NCBI GenBank assembly: GCA_937886715.1
Contig: CAKZZD010000009.1
Span: 62,001-126,000, forward strand
Origin: an uncultured Bacteroidales bacterium
Lineage (GTDB): Bacteria; Bacteroidota; Bacteroidia; Bacteroidales; P3
DNA: 64,000 nucleotides
Direction of reading: 5' to 3'
A program made the translations under genes and the position numbers. Positions 56,035-64,000 of the stretch are shown one piece after another (position 1 is the first letter of the stretch; the number at the start of each line of letters is the position of its first letter). The notes below the pieces were generated by a model. That model searched no databases and was not told the origin of the DNA. It saw only the letters and a program-made list of their open reading frames with translations.

Positions 56035-56066
56035 TTTGTTGGGATTCCAAAAAAATAGTATATTTG
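56035..56066 (+). promoter_or_regulatory. Promoter for the exbB-exbD operon
   Basis: TTTG at 56035-56038 and TATATTTG at 56059-56066, 20 bases apart, 63 bases ahead of exbB. Confidence 0.65.
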
Positions 56067-56129
56067 CATAATTATTTGACAAGCGCAAAATATTAACAAT
56101 TAATTAATAATCAACACACTAACAACATC

Positions 56130-56936
56130 ATGAAAAAAGTTTTTGCTTTGTTGTCAATAGTTGGACTGTTGACATTTGCCAACTTCAATGGCGTGATGGC
56201 ACAGGATACCGTCACCACCGAAGAAGCCACTGAACAGGTTGCCGCCGCTACCGACGAGGCTCAGCCCGCTGAGGAAGAGGTTGTCGCCGCTGCTGGTGAC
56301 GAGACCCACTCTTTCCACCAGATGCTGAAAGAAAAGTACATCCAGGGTGGTGCCGGGTGGATGACCCCCGTGCTCCTCTGCTTGATTTTCGGTATGGCTC
56401 TGATTATTGAGCGCGTGCTCTACCTGAACATGGCTTCGACCAACGTGAAGAAACTTCTCGAGGGTATCGAGGACAACGTGAAGAACGGCAACTATGAAGG
56501 CGCCAAGGAACTTTGCCGCGACACCCGCGGTCCTGTGGCCAGCATCTTCTATCAGGGTCTTGACCGTGTTGACCAGGGTCTTGACAACGTTGAGAAGGCT
56601 GTCACGAGTTACGGTGGTGTCCAGATGGCCCGCTTGGAGAACAACCTGACCTGGATTGCCCTGTTCATCGCTCTTGCCCCCTCGTTCGGATTCCTCGGCA
56701 CTGTGGTCGGAATGGTTCAGGCCTTCGACGACATCGAGACCGCTGGTGATATCAGCCCGACCGTTGTGGCTGGTGGTATGAAGGTTGCTCTGTTGACGAC
56801 TATCTTCGGTCTGATCACGGCTATTATTCTTCAGATTTTCTACAACTACATCCTCACCAAGATCGAGAGCCTCGTCGACCAGATGGAGGACGGTTCGATC
56901 TCCTTCATGGATATCCTTGTGAAATATCGTAAATAG
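56130..56936 (+). CDS. exbB: ExbB/TolQ/MotA-family proton channel protein
   Basis: 268 residues. An unusual signal-like N-terminus (MKKVFALLSIVGLLTFANFNGVMA) and acidic linker (25-60) precede the conserved core: membrane helix near 79-98, long cytoplasmic helical region (NVKKLLEGIEDNVKNGNYEGAKELCRD), then two membrane helices at WIALFIALAPSFGFLGTVVGMVQAFDDIETAGDISP and GGMKVALLTTIFGLITAII. With the two ExbD genes it forms the motor that energises TonB-dependent uptake. Confidence 0.93.
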   Translation: MKKVFALLSIVGLLTFANFNGVMAQDTVTTEEATEQVAAATDEAQPAEEEVVAAAGDETHSFHQMLKEKYIQGGAGWMTPVLLCLIFGMALIIERVLYLNMASTNVKKLLEGIEDNVKNGNYEGAKELCRDTRGPVASIFYQGLDRVDQGLDNVEKAVTSYGGVQMARLENNLTWIALFIALAPSFGFLGTVVGMVQAFDDIETAGDISPTVVAGGMKVALLTTIFGLITAIILQIFYNYILTKIESLVDQMEDGSISFMDILVKYRK

Positions 56937-57013
56937 TAATGGTTTCTCACAATCTGTATACTGCAGATATAATTAAAGTAATTATTTAAAAACACTAAAA
57001 AGAGAAAACCATT

Positions 57014-57487
57014 ATGAAAGAAAAAACCGATAAACTCATCACCTGGATTGGCTTGGGTGTTGCTCTGCTGGCAACGGTATTGAGCATCCTCTTTGCCATG
57101 AGCAACGGCGATGTCAAAGTACTGGAGGCAGTGCGTAACGGTGGTCTCTTTGACGCCACGTACTGGATCCTGATCATTCTGATCGCCATTTCTCTGATCG
57201 CTATCGTGTGGTTCCTCGTTGTCAAGTTGGCCCACAACTTCAAGGAGAACCCCGGATATATCAAGAAGTTCCTCCTTATGCTTGGCCTTATCATTGTGGC
57301 CTGCCTGGCAGCCTTCCTGCTTTCGCGCGGCAACGATGTGAGTCCCGCTTTGATGGAGAAAAACAACATTACAGAAGGCACTTCGAAGCTGATCGGCGCC
57401 GCCTGCATTCTGGTTTACATCCTTGTGATTGCTGCTGCCTGCTCGATCATCTATGTCGAGTGCTCGAAAGCGTTTAAAAAGAAATAA
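57014..57487 (+). CDS. Four-helix membrane protein of the ExbB/ExbD operon
   Basis: 157 residues with four predicted membrane segments (about 10-30, 48-70, 85-103 and 128-148). No catalytic motif. It lies between exbB and exbD genes on the same strand. Members of this kind sit in Bacteroidota ExbBD operons; role unknown but context-linked to outer-membrane energisation. Confidence 0.75.
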   Translation: MKEKTDKLITWIGLGVALLATVLSILFAMSNGDVKVLEAVRNGGLFDATYWILIILIAISLIAIVWFLVVKLAHNFKENPGYIKKFLLMLGLIIVACLAAFLLSRGNDVSPALMEKNNITEGTSKLIGAACILVYILVIAAACSIIYVECSKAFKKK

Positions 57488-57492
57488 GAGAT

Positions 57493-58062
57493 ATGGCAAG
57501 AAAAACTCCCGGACTAAACACTGGCTCAATGTCCGACATATCGTTCTTGTTGTTGGCCTTCTTCCTGATGGTGTCCAACATCAATACCGATATGGGCATT
57601 GCCCGTAAGCTTCCGCCTCCTCTGCCCGAGGATGCCGAGGCCCCCGATGTTCGTGAGCGCAATATCTTCGTGGTTATGGTCAACAAAGACGACCGGTTGC
57701 TGTACAACAACGAATATGGCCGTATTGAGGACTTGAAGGACCGTGCCAAGGAGTTCCTCGGCAACCCCAACAATCTCCCCAACCTGCCCGAGAAGGTTCC
57801 GACCGAGATTCCGCTGCTTGGCACCATCGATGTGTCGAAGGGTGTTATCTCGCTTCGTAACGACCGTGGTACGTCCTATGATATGTACCTTCAGGTGCAG
57901 AACGAGTTGACCGCAGCTATCAAAGAGATGCGCGACGATCTCTCCACAGCCCACTTCGGCAAGAAGTTTGCCGACATTAGCGAATCACAGCGCGAAGCTG
58001 TTGAACAGGCCATTCCCGTGGCTATTTCAGAAGCTGAGCCTACAAAGATAGGAGGTAAATAA
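57493..58062 (+). CDS. exbD: ExbD/TolR-family protein 1
   Basis: 189 residues. N-terminal SMSDISFLLLAFFLMVSNINTDMG contains the conserved Asp of the proton path in its single membrane helix. The periplasmic part follows (PPPLPEDAEAPDVRERNIFVVMVNKDDRLLYN). Its stop overlaps the next start by one base (TAATG). Family ExbD, forms a motor with ExbB. Confidence 0.93.
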   Translation: MARKTPGLNTGSMSDISFLLLAFFLMVSNINTDMGIARKLPPPLPEDAEAPDVRERNIFVVMVNKDDRLLYNNEYGRIEDLKDRAKEFLGNPNNLPNLPEKVPTEIPLLGTIDVSKGVISLRNDRGTSYDMYLQVQNELTAAIKEMRDDLSTAHFGKKFADISESQREAVEQAIPVAISEAEPTKIGGK

Positions 58063-58532
58063 TGGCACGTTTTACTGGTAAAAAAGCAAAAGAGACGCCC
58101 GAGTTGAACATGGGCTCTATGAGTGACATTATCTTTATGCTCCTGTTCTTCTTCATGGTTATCACCACCATGCGCGAGAGCTCGCTCTACGTGAAGATTA
58201 TCCCGCCGCAAGGCAGCGAGGTGACCAAACTGGAGAAGAAGAGCCTGGTTAGCTATATCAACGTGGGTGTTCCTCTGCCGGACCAGCAGAAGAAGTATGG
58301 TACTGAACCCCGTATTCAGCTCAACGACCAGATCTCCGAGATTTCGGACATCATGCAGTTCGTCGAACTCGAGCGCACCCAGCGCCCTGAGGCCGACCGT
58401 CCCTTCATCACCACAGCCATCAAGGCCGACAAGCAGGTGCGTATGGGCATGATCTCCGACATCAAGCAGGAACTGCGTAAGAGCGGTGCTCTGAAGATCT
58501 TCTACAATGCCAGCAAGGGTTCGCGCAAATAG
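58062..58532 (+). CDS. exbD: ExbD/TolR-family protein 2
   Basis: 156 residues. The N-terminus ELNMGSMSDIIFMLLFFFMVITTMRESSLYVKIIPPQ is a typical ExbD membrane segment with the conserved Asp. Periplasmic domain ends QELRKSGALKIFYNASKGSRK. A second ExbD next to the first is the normal arrangement in Bacteroidota. A terminator follows. Confidence 0.93.
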   Translation: MARFTGKKAKETPELNMGSMSDIIFMLLFFFMVITTMRESSLYVKIIPPQGSEVTKLEKKSLVSYINVGVPLPDQQKKYGTEPRIQLNDQISEISDIMQFVELERTQRPEADRPFITTAIKADKQVRMGMISDIKQELRKSGALKIFYNASKGSRK

Positions 58533-58560
58533 CGGATACCTTCAAGGCAACAATCGCATA

Positions 58561-58590
58561 AAAGCCACCTCGAACATCGGGGTGGCTTTT
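58561..58590. terminator. Terminator after the exbD operon
   Basis: AAAGCCACC (58561-58569) pairs with GGTGGCTTT (58581-58589) and is followed by TTTT-rich sequence; symmetric A/T ends could serve both strands. Confidence 0.8.
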
Positions 58591-58640
58591 GTCGATTGTC
58601 GTTAGAATGTAATTCCGCGAAATGTAATAATGACAGAAAA

Positions 58641-59786
58641 ATGAAGCCTGCAACCAACCAATCTGCCGTTTATCGCGCTAGTATGTCGTATCTGGCCAAG
58701 TGTGTCAAACAGCGTGTCTGCAGACACGCAGCACAGCAGATCAGCGCCTTGCCATTGGCCGACCTTACCGCTGAAGAGGTAGCGTTGATCAAAGGCCGAT
58801 GGAATGGATTCGGAAGCGAATACACGTTGTTGTATCATCGACTGTACAAGACGATGTGCGGTTTTGACGACCGTTGGGTTGCCGAAGACGCCTATTCGCC
58901 ATTGATACTCCGAGCTCTCAATCCTCGACGCTATGCCCTTGAATTATCCCACAAGGCCCTGCTTCCGTCGAGGTATCCGCAAATTCCTCAGCCTCGATGT
59001 GTGGCCGTCTGCCATGAAGGTGTGTACTACAATCATACCTTCCAGCCTATCGACCGCCAATCGGTGGCCGCCCTGCTGATGAATGAAGAGGCTTTCATCA
59101 TCAAACCGACATTTGATGCCATGCAGGGGCGTGGCGTTATGCATATTCATGTTCACACTAAGCGGGATGTAGAGCGACTGTTGGAGGAATACAAGAATGG
59201 ATTTGTTGCGCAAGAGGTTGTCTGCCAGTCGGATCTGACTGGGCAGTTCAACACCCACTCGGTTAACACTTTCCGCATCACGACATTGTCCATTAATGGA
59301 CGTGCCTCCCTATGTGGTATACTGTTCCGCTGTGGACAAGGCAACACCTGCGTCGACAATGGCGCAGCAGGAGGGCTGATGGTGGGGGTCGATGGTGAAG
59401 GCCGGTTCCTCCCCACGGCCTATGACAAATTTTTCAATCGTCATACAGAAAGCGGCAACGGCGTGAAATTCGAAGGTGTTGTAATTCCCCAAATGCAGCA
59501 TATCGTGGACCAGGCCTTGTCGTGGCATTCGAACCTGATGCCGGAATGTGGCATCGTGGGTTGGGATATTGCCCTTGCGTCCGACGGTAAGGCGCGTTTG
59601 ATTGAGATAAACCTTCGATGGCCGGGCATCGTGTTTGAGCAGATATGTCCAGGACAGCCGTTGTTTGGCGAACGCACTTCTGAGGTGTTGGAATATGCTA
59701 GGCAACACAGCCCGAGACTTGAAGAATTGGTGGCTGAGCGCTTCAACATAAATGTCGGCCGCAAACCGACAATCAATAGAGAATAG
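58641..59786 (+). CDS. Sugar-transfer-associated ATP-grasp protein
   Basis: 381 residues from MKPATNQSAVYRASM. The C-terminal two thirds matches the ATPgrasp_ST fold: EEAFIIKPTFDAMQGRGVMHI, VAQEVVCQSDLTGQFNTHSVNTFRITTLS, GNTCVDNGAAGGLMVGVD, and IVGWDIALASDGKARLIEINLRWPGI with metal ligands Glu and Asn. Such proteins are linked to polysaccharide or exopolysaccharide loci, probably ligating an amino or carboxylic group; here it stands alone. Confidence 0.88.
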   Translation: MKPATNQSAVYRASMSYLAKCVKQRVCRHAAQQISALPLADLTAEEVALIKGRWNGFGSEYTLLYHRLYKTMCGFDDRWVAEDAYSPLILRALNPRRYALELSHKALLPSRYPQIPQPRCVAVCHEGVYYNHTFQPIDRQSVAALLMNEEAFIIKPTFDAMQGRGVMHIHVHTKRDVERLLEEYKNGFVAQEVVCQSDLTGQFNTHSVNTFRITTLSINGRASLCGILFRCGQGNTCVDNGAAGGLMVGVDGEGRFLPTAYDKFFNRHTESGNGVKFEGVVIPQMQHIVDQALSWHSNLMPECGIVGWDIALASDGKARLIEINLRWPGIVFEQICPGQPLFGERTSEVLEYARQHSPRLEELVAERFNINVGRKPTINRE

Positions 59787-59794
59787 GGCAATGT

Positions 59795-60724
59795 CTATCG
59801 ACCTGTGCGGTGGCGGAAGAAGATGATCAGCCCGAAGGTCATCAACACCAGCACACCGAGAATGATCCAGAAAGCAGTAGTGCTGGCCGTGAATGGGAAG
59901 TCGACATTCATACCAAAGAAACCTGTGACCACCGTCAGGGGAAGCATGATGGTGGAGAAGTAGGTCAGCACCCGCATGATTTCATTGGTGCGGTTGGTCA
60001 GCAATGAATCGAATGTTTGGGAAAGACCTTCTATCAATTCGCCATAGTCCTCGATCGAGTCGAACATCTTCTGGTATTGGTCGAGGATATTGCCCCAATA
60101 GTCTTCCATGTCAATCAATTCGGGATCGACAAACCCCTTGATGCCGCCGCTCTCAAACATGTGCAGCACCCTCAGTTGGGGCTTGAAGGTGGTGTTGAGC
60201 AAGATGATGTTGCGCCGGGTCACCGAAATCTGCTCGATGATGCTTCGTGCGCGCTTGTTGAAGATGTCGTAGTTGATCAAATCCACTTCTGCACCCACGC
60301 GCATGATCAGCGTGTTGGTTTCGAGCATCAGGCGGTTGAGGATATGATACAGCAATTGGTCGCTGGTGGCCATCATCTCGCGGGTCTCCTCGTCGCCTTC
60401 AGAAAGGTCTTCCTGTATCTCATCGAAGAATTTTTTCACCGCCCAGTGAGCCTTTCCCACGGTGATGATGTAATCGCGACCCCAGAAGATTTTCACCTCC
60501 CGGATGCGGATAAACTTGTTGCTGTTGTCGAAGTAGGGGAAATGCAGAATCAGGAAATAGTAGTCGTCATATTCGTCGATTTTCGGACGCTGGTTGGTCC
60601 CGCGGCAGTCCTCAATATCAAGGGGGTGAAACTGATACTCATCAAGAAGCAGACGGTAATCGTCCTCACTTGGATTGGTAATGTCGAGCCAACGGATTGA
60701 CTTATACTGAATGGTTTCAATCAT
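59795..60724 (-). CDS. corA: CorA-family Mg2+/Co2+ transporter
   Basis: 309 residues. Large N-terminal cytoplasmic alpha/beta domain (1-245), then two C-terminal membrane helices, the first ending in the universal GMN motif (TGFFGMNVDFPF) and the second WIILGVLVLMTFGLIIFF. Pentameric divalent-cation channel. Faces the sugar-transfer gene convergently with an 8-base gap. Confidence 0.95.
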   Translation of the reverse strand: MIETIQYKSIRWLDITNPSEDDYRLLLDEYQFHPLDIEDCRGTNQRPKIDEYDDYYFLILHFPYFDNSNKFIRIREVKIFWGRDYIITVGKAHWAVKKFFDEIQEDLSEGDEETREMMATSDQLLYHILNRLMLETNTLIMRVGAEVDLINYDIFNKRARSIIEQISVTRRNIILLNTTFKPQLRVLHMFESGGIKGFVDPELIDMEDYWGNILDQYQKMFDSIEDYGELIEGLSQTFDSLLTNRTNEIMRVLTYFSTIMLPLTVVTGFFGMNVDFPFTASTTAFWIILGVLVLMTFGLIIFFRHRTGR

Positions 60725-60795
60725 AATTTCACCTCCTGGATATGATCACTATGTGGTCTGGATTCTACATTCGTGTATGGTTTTTGATTTGGCTG

Positions 60796-60803
60796 CAAAG
60801 ATA
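60796..60803 (-). promoter_or_regulatory. -7 box for corA
   Basis: TATCTTTG on the minus strand 71 bases before the corA ATG, no -33. Confidence 0.5.
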
Positions 60804-60891
60804 CAACTTTTTTCCCGAACTGCCGAAAAAAAACTTTTTTGGCTGTTCCGTTTTCGGTTTTTCTGTGGGCGATTTCTCTTCCGTTCTTGTC

Positions 60892-60921
60892 TTGTTGTAT
60901 TGCTTTTTTTTTGTATTTTTG
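60892..60921 (+). promoter_or_regulatory. Promoter for the GNAT gene, likely near-leaderless
   Basis: TTG at 60892-60894 and TATTTTTG at 60914-60921, 19 bases apart, only eight bases before the ATG at 60930. Confidence 0.6.
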
Positions 60922-60929
60922 CAGCCGTA

Positions 60930-61442
60930 ATGGAAGATTTGAACATTCATTATCATCCTCATAACCTGTGCTTTCGGGAAGCAACCGTTGATGACGTCGA
61001 CGCTATCATTGAGCTCGTCCGCATGCGTATTCAATGGATGGACAACGTGGGACTGGAACAATGGAACAAAACCGACTATTTTGGACGCTATCCCCGCGAA
61101 TATTGGGCTGAGAACATCCATAGTTTTCTGGTCGGCGACGCAGAGGGGCGAGTGGTTGTGGCGATGGCGCTCTACGTGAGTGATGTCAGATGGGGCAAGA
61201 TGCCCGACGAGGCCTACTATCTGCACCATCTGGTGTCGTCGCAGGATTGCCCGGGTGCGGGCCACGCCATGATGCAATATGGGGAGCACTACGCCAAGGC
61301 GCACGGCATCGGCATCTTGCGTCTCGACTCCGCTGTGGGCAACGCTGCCCTGGAGCGCTTCTACACGCGCCTTGGATACAAAGAAAGCGGCCGTTGTCGC
61401 GACCGCTTGTATTATGGAATCCTTCGGGAAAAACGGCTTTAG
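60930..61442 (+). CDS. GNAT-family N-acetyltransferase
   Basis: 170 residues. N-terminus MEDLNIHYHPHNLCFREATVDDVDAIIELVRMRI, central AMALYVSDVRWGKMPDEAYYLHHLVSSQDCPGAGHAMMQYGEHYAKAHGIGILRLDSAVGNAALERFYTRLGYKESGR is a GNAT core with acetyl-CoA loop and FYxxLGY motif. Substrate unknown. Its TAG shares two bases with the TAA of the convergent PPDK-like gene. Confidence 0.88.
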   Translation: MEDLNIHYHPHNLCFREATVDDVDAIIELVRMRIQWMDNVGLEQWNKTDYFGRYPREYWAENIHSFLVGDAEGRVVVAMALYVSDVRWGKMPDEAYYLHHLVSSQDCPGAGHAMMQYGEHYAKAHGIGILRLDSAVGNAALERFYTRLGYKESGRCRDRLYYGILREKRL

Positions 61443-64000
61443 CTGTTGCCTGCTGTGCGAAGGATGGTCTCGACATATATGGCCTTCATCGGGTCGGTCA
61501 TGTCGAACAGCGTGTGGAACGGCTGGCTGAGCTTCTCCACTAGCAGGTGAGTGTTGTCCTGGTGCTCCATGTGCTCCAATTCGTAGGCAATTTGGGCCCA
61601 ATCGTGGTCTGATTTGAGCAACGGGATGAAGTTTCCGATGTCGAAATTGCGCAACACCATATTGTCGATACCTTCCGTTTCGATGCGCGAATGGGCTCGG
61701 GCAAGCTTGATTTCACCCACCTCCTGCAGCACCTGCTGGTATTTTTCATACAGCACATATTCGTTCATCAGGAATGCCACTTCTCTGTCCGACAGCCTGC
61801 TCCACAGTTCGACCGACAGCGGACGTGCCACAAAGCGGCCAATCATGAAACTGCCTGCCGTCAGTCCCGACACGCCGCGGCGCAGACATTCAGCGGCGGT
61901 GCGGCGCATGAAGTCGGCCTTGTGCTCCAGGCTCAGCAGGTTGAACAACCGGCTCTGGTCGTTGTGGTCGCCCATGCGGCTTTCCAGCACTTGGCTGACA
62001 TAGTCGTCGGGGCGCATCTCGTACCACGAGTTGACGATGCCGGCTGCCTTCTTGGGCTGGTTCTGCATGTTGCAGCGCACCAGGCGCGCCAGCTTGTTGA
62101 TGTCGGTGATGTAGGAGGCTTGCTGCGAGTTGACGATGCCCTGATACTGGAGGTAGGCCTTCTTCATTTCTTCGAAGAATCCGGCCTCGTCGTCGCTCAG
62201 CTCCACGTTGACGCCTTGTATGTATTTGGTGAAGCGTGCCGGCTTGAAGGCAGCCTCGCCCTTGTATATGCTCTGTCGTTTCGAACTGACCGACAGCACT
62301 TCGCCTTCGAATATCTCGATGCCGTCGCTGTTCACCACCCGCATTCCGCGCTCGTCGTCGACGATGTTCACGCCGAAGCTGTGCAGGTCCATGAAAGCCG
62401 GTATACCGTAGCCGCGGCAGGCCGTGACCACATGTATGGCAGCGGGCATCATGCTCAATATGGCATCCACCTCGTTGAGGGTGATGGTGTCCTCGGGCAC
62501 AAAATGCTCCTGGCACAGGCACACGTTCTCGCCCTTGCTTTTCAGCTCGCGGGCTTTGCCGATGGTGAAGCACAGCCGCGCCGAGATGGCGGTGCGGGGC
62601 AGCACGCTGAGGCCATGGGCAAAAAACTGCAGGTGCGACAGCGACTTGTCGTCGATCGATGCCGACACAATCTGCCTGAGGTGGTAGGGCTTGATGAGGT
62701 CGGTGACGTTGGCGTTGTCCACCAGCCCTTCGTTCTTCAGATCGATGGCCGATATCAGGGCGGCCCTGCCGGTCATCTCCGATGCGTTGAGCTGCAGCAC
62801 CGAAAAGAGGCTCACCTCGTTGGGACGTGTCTCGACGGCGAATTCGATCGTCACCGGCGTCTTGTATCGTGCCTCGAGTTTCTTCAGCAGGGGGTCGAAG
62901 TGGTAGACGGCAGGGAAGGCTCCGCGGATCTCGTTACGGTTGATATAGGCCAGGTCGTCGGTGGTGACATCGCCCGTCATGATCTCTTCGCCGAAGATGT
63001 TGCGATAACTCTCGATCTGCTTGCCGACGCCGGTGCGCGAATGGCGGCTGTAGAGCACGCCGGGATAACTGGCGTTGTTGCCGATGGTCCACACCATGCG
63101 CTGCAAGATCAGGCTGGGGTAGGCCTGCTTGCCCTGCATGAAGGTGAGTATCAGGTCCGAATTCTCCAGATAGAAATTGCGCACATGCTGCGTCAGGCGA
63201 AGCGCCTGATAGTGTGCGTCGCTCAGCAGGCGCGATTCGCCGGCCAGCGTGATTTTCTTCTCCAGCTCCTCGATGCGTGCGCATTGGTCCTTAATGCTCA
63301 GCTTGATGTCCGACGACTGGTAGCGGTGCTCAATGTCGAGCATCTCGGCAATGGTGTGAAGCGTGCTCAGATACACGCGGTTGGCCATCGTGATGTCATA
63401 CATGTCGCTCAAGGCGGTGTAGGCTGTGCGCGTCACACCGATGTTGAGCAGCGTCGGCATCAGCCCCGGTATGTATTGCGGCATGGCGCAACGGATGGCG
63501 AACACCAGGGGGTTGTGGCTGTCGCCGAGGCGGCAGTTGGTCATGATCTCCAGATTGCTGATGGCCATCTCCAGCAGGTCGGGCAGGCGCTCTGGCTGGT
63601 TGAACGACTTGGCCGTCAGGATGCAAAAGTCGGGCACCGGATAGCAGTTCTGCGTCAGTTCCATCAGCATGCGGCCTTTGTAGCTGATGCCCTCGTCGGT
63701 GAAATCGCCGTGCGACAGGGTGGTGATCAGCTCGTCGCATTCGGCCAGGGGGTTCTCGCCGACAAACTGGCAGCAGGTGTTGCGGAATTCCTGCCGCATC
63801 TGCTCCAGTTCCTCGCTGGCGCCGTTGCGCTCTTCGTCGAGCAGCAGCTCCAGGTAGTGGCGGCGGGCCTCGTCGCGTTTTTTCAGCAGGCAATACATGT
63901 CGTACCACCGCGGAGGAAACTCGTGCTGCGTGTCGCGGCTCTCGCCTTCGAGGCTGTAGATCACTGTGCCGGGCTTGTTGCCCTCAAGCTGGTTTTCGGG
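61439..64000 (-). CDS. PEP/pyruvate-binding (PPDK-like) protein, 5' end outside window
   Basis: At least 853 residues; the frame stays open through the right edge (upstream codons read PENQLEGNKPGT before VIYSLEGESRD). Contains PPDK/PEP-synthase ATP-grasp features: YSRHSRTGVGKQIESYRNIFGEEIMTGDVTTDD, then a phosphohistidine-like segment (DAILSMMPAAIHVVTACRGYGIPAFMDLHSFGVNIV with GMRVVNSDG) and helical C-terminus. The DHHS-type His motif of true PPDK is not evident, replaced by a TACRG stretch. Probably a phosphotransfer enzyme of unknown substrate. N-terminus lies beyond 64000. Confidence 0.85.
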   Translation of the reverse strand, partial: PENQLEGNKPGTVIYSLEGESRDTQHEFPPRWYDMYCLLKKRDEARRHYLELLLDEERNGASEELEQMRQEFRNTCCQFVGENPLAECDELITTLSHGDFTDEGISYKGRMLMELTQNCYPVPDFCILTAKSFNQPERLPDLLEMAISNLEIMTNCRLGDSHNPLVFAIRCAMPQYIPGLMPTLLNIGVTRTAYTALSDMYDITMANRVYLSTLHTIAEMLDIEHRYQSSDIKLSIKDQCARIEELEKKITLAGESRLLSDAHYQALRLTQHVRNFYLENSDLILTFMQGKQAYPSLILQRMVWTIGNNASYPGVLYSRHSRTGVGKQIESYRNIFGEEIMTGDVTTDDLAYINRNEIRGAFPAVYHFDPLLKKLEARYKTPVTIEFAVETRPNEVSLFSVLQLNASEMTGRAALISAIDLKNEGLVDNANVTDLIKPYHLRQIVSASIDDKSLSHLQFFAHGLSVLPRTAISARLCFTIGKARELKSKGENVCLCQEHFVPEDTITLNEVDAILSMMPAAIHVVTACRGYGIPAFMDLHSFGVNIVDDERGMRVVNSDGIEIFEGEVLSVSSKRQSIYKGEAAFKPARFTKYIQGVNVELSDDEAGFFEEMKKAYLQYQGIVNSQQASYITDINKLARLVRCNMQNQPKKAAGIVNSWYEMRPDDYVSQVLESRMGDHNDQSRLFNLLSLEHKADFMRRTAAECLRRGVSGLTAGSFMIGRFVARPLSVELWSRLSDREVAFLMNEYVLYEKYQQVLQEVGEIKLARAHSRIETEGIDNMVLRNFDIGNFIPLLKSDHDWAQIAYELEHMEHQDNTHLLVEKLSQPFHTLFDMTDPMKAIYVETILRTAGNS

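Overview
The window is a gene-dense piece of a Bacteroidales (Bacteroidota) chromosome. The evidence is the promoters, which repeatedly match the Bacteroidota -7 box TAnnTTTG with a TTTG/TTG about 19-20 bases upstream; the near absence of Shine-Dalgarno sites; and family content such as DUF4369 lipoproteins, DUF6261, PepSY-like lipoproteins, ExbB-ExbD-ExbD, M56 proteins with a TonB C-terminus, and a sodium-pumping methylmalonyl-CoA decarboxylase. The coding DNA is fairly GC-rich for the order, with AT-rich intergenic patches. The genus cannot be fixed from sequence alone. No rRNA, tRNA, CRISPR array, transposase or prophage was seen.

Layout. 1-8.2 kb: housekeeping genes on the minus strand (zinc-ribbon coiled coil, Nif3-like, BipA/TypA, DUF4369 lipoprotein, a short AroC, FKBP isomerase, butyrate kinase). 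8.4-15.4 kb: clpC diverges from gyrA plus a secreted TPR protein. 15.4-19.4 kb: hydroxyacid dehydrogenase, flavin reductase and dnaA, then a 1-kb AT-rich region that may hold the origin. 19.4-22.9 kb: ridA, acyl-CoA dehydrogenase, etfB, etfA. 23-28 kb: a complete methylmalonyl-CoA epimerase/decarboxylase operon for propionate formation with sodium export. 28.4-30.6 kb: a radical SAM (SplB-like) and dinB pair. 30.7-34 kb: an ECF sigma factor, a likely membrane-bound partner, two outer-membrane barrels and a lipoprotein. 34-36.5 kb: gene remnants, a ferritin-like protein and an AraC regulator. 36.9-38.8 kb: a BlaI-M56 signalling pair. 38.8-43.7 kb: accessory region with a chimeric remnant, a low-GC insert bounded by related sequences, and a 41-bp tandem array. 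43.7-50 kb: two transketolase halves separated by other genes, including a Na/Pi cotransporter broken by an in-frame TGA behind a six-repeat Pho box. 50-53.6 kb: S41 protease and an agmatine-to-putrescine pair. 53.9-58.5 kb: TPR, polyprenyl synthase and the ExbB/ExbD operon. 58.6-64 kb: ATP-grasp, CorA, GNAT and a PPDK-like protein running off the right edge.

The metabolic genes fit an anaerobic fermenter. Methylmalonyl-CoA is decarboxylated to propionyl-CoA with Na+ pumping, an acyl-CoA dehydrogenase works with ETF, and butyrate kinase could make ATP from butyryl phosphate. The most unusual material is non-coding or broken: the Pho box, dispersed long hairpins, the 41-bp array next to a low-GC cassette, and two gene heads joined to outer-membrane-protein tails.
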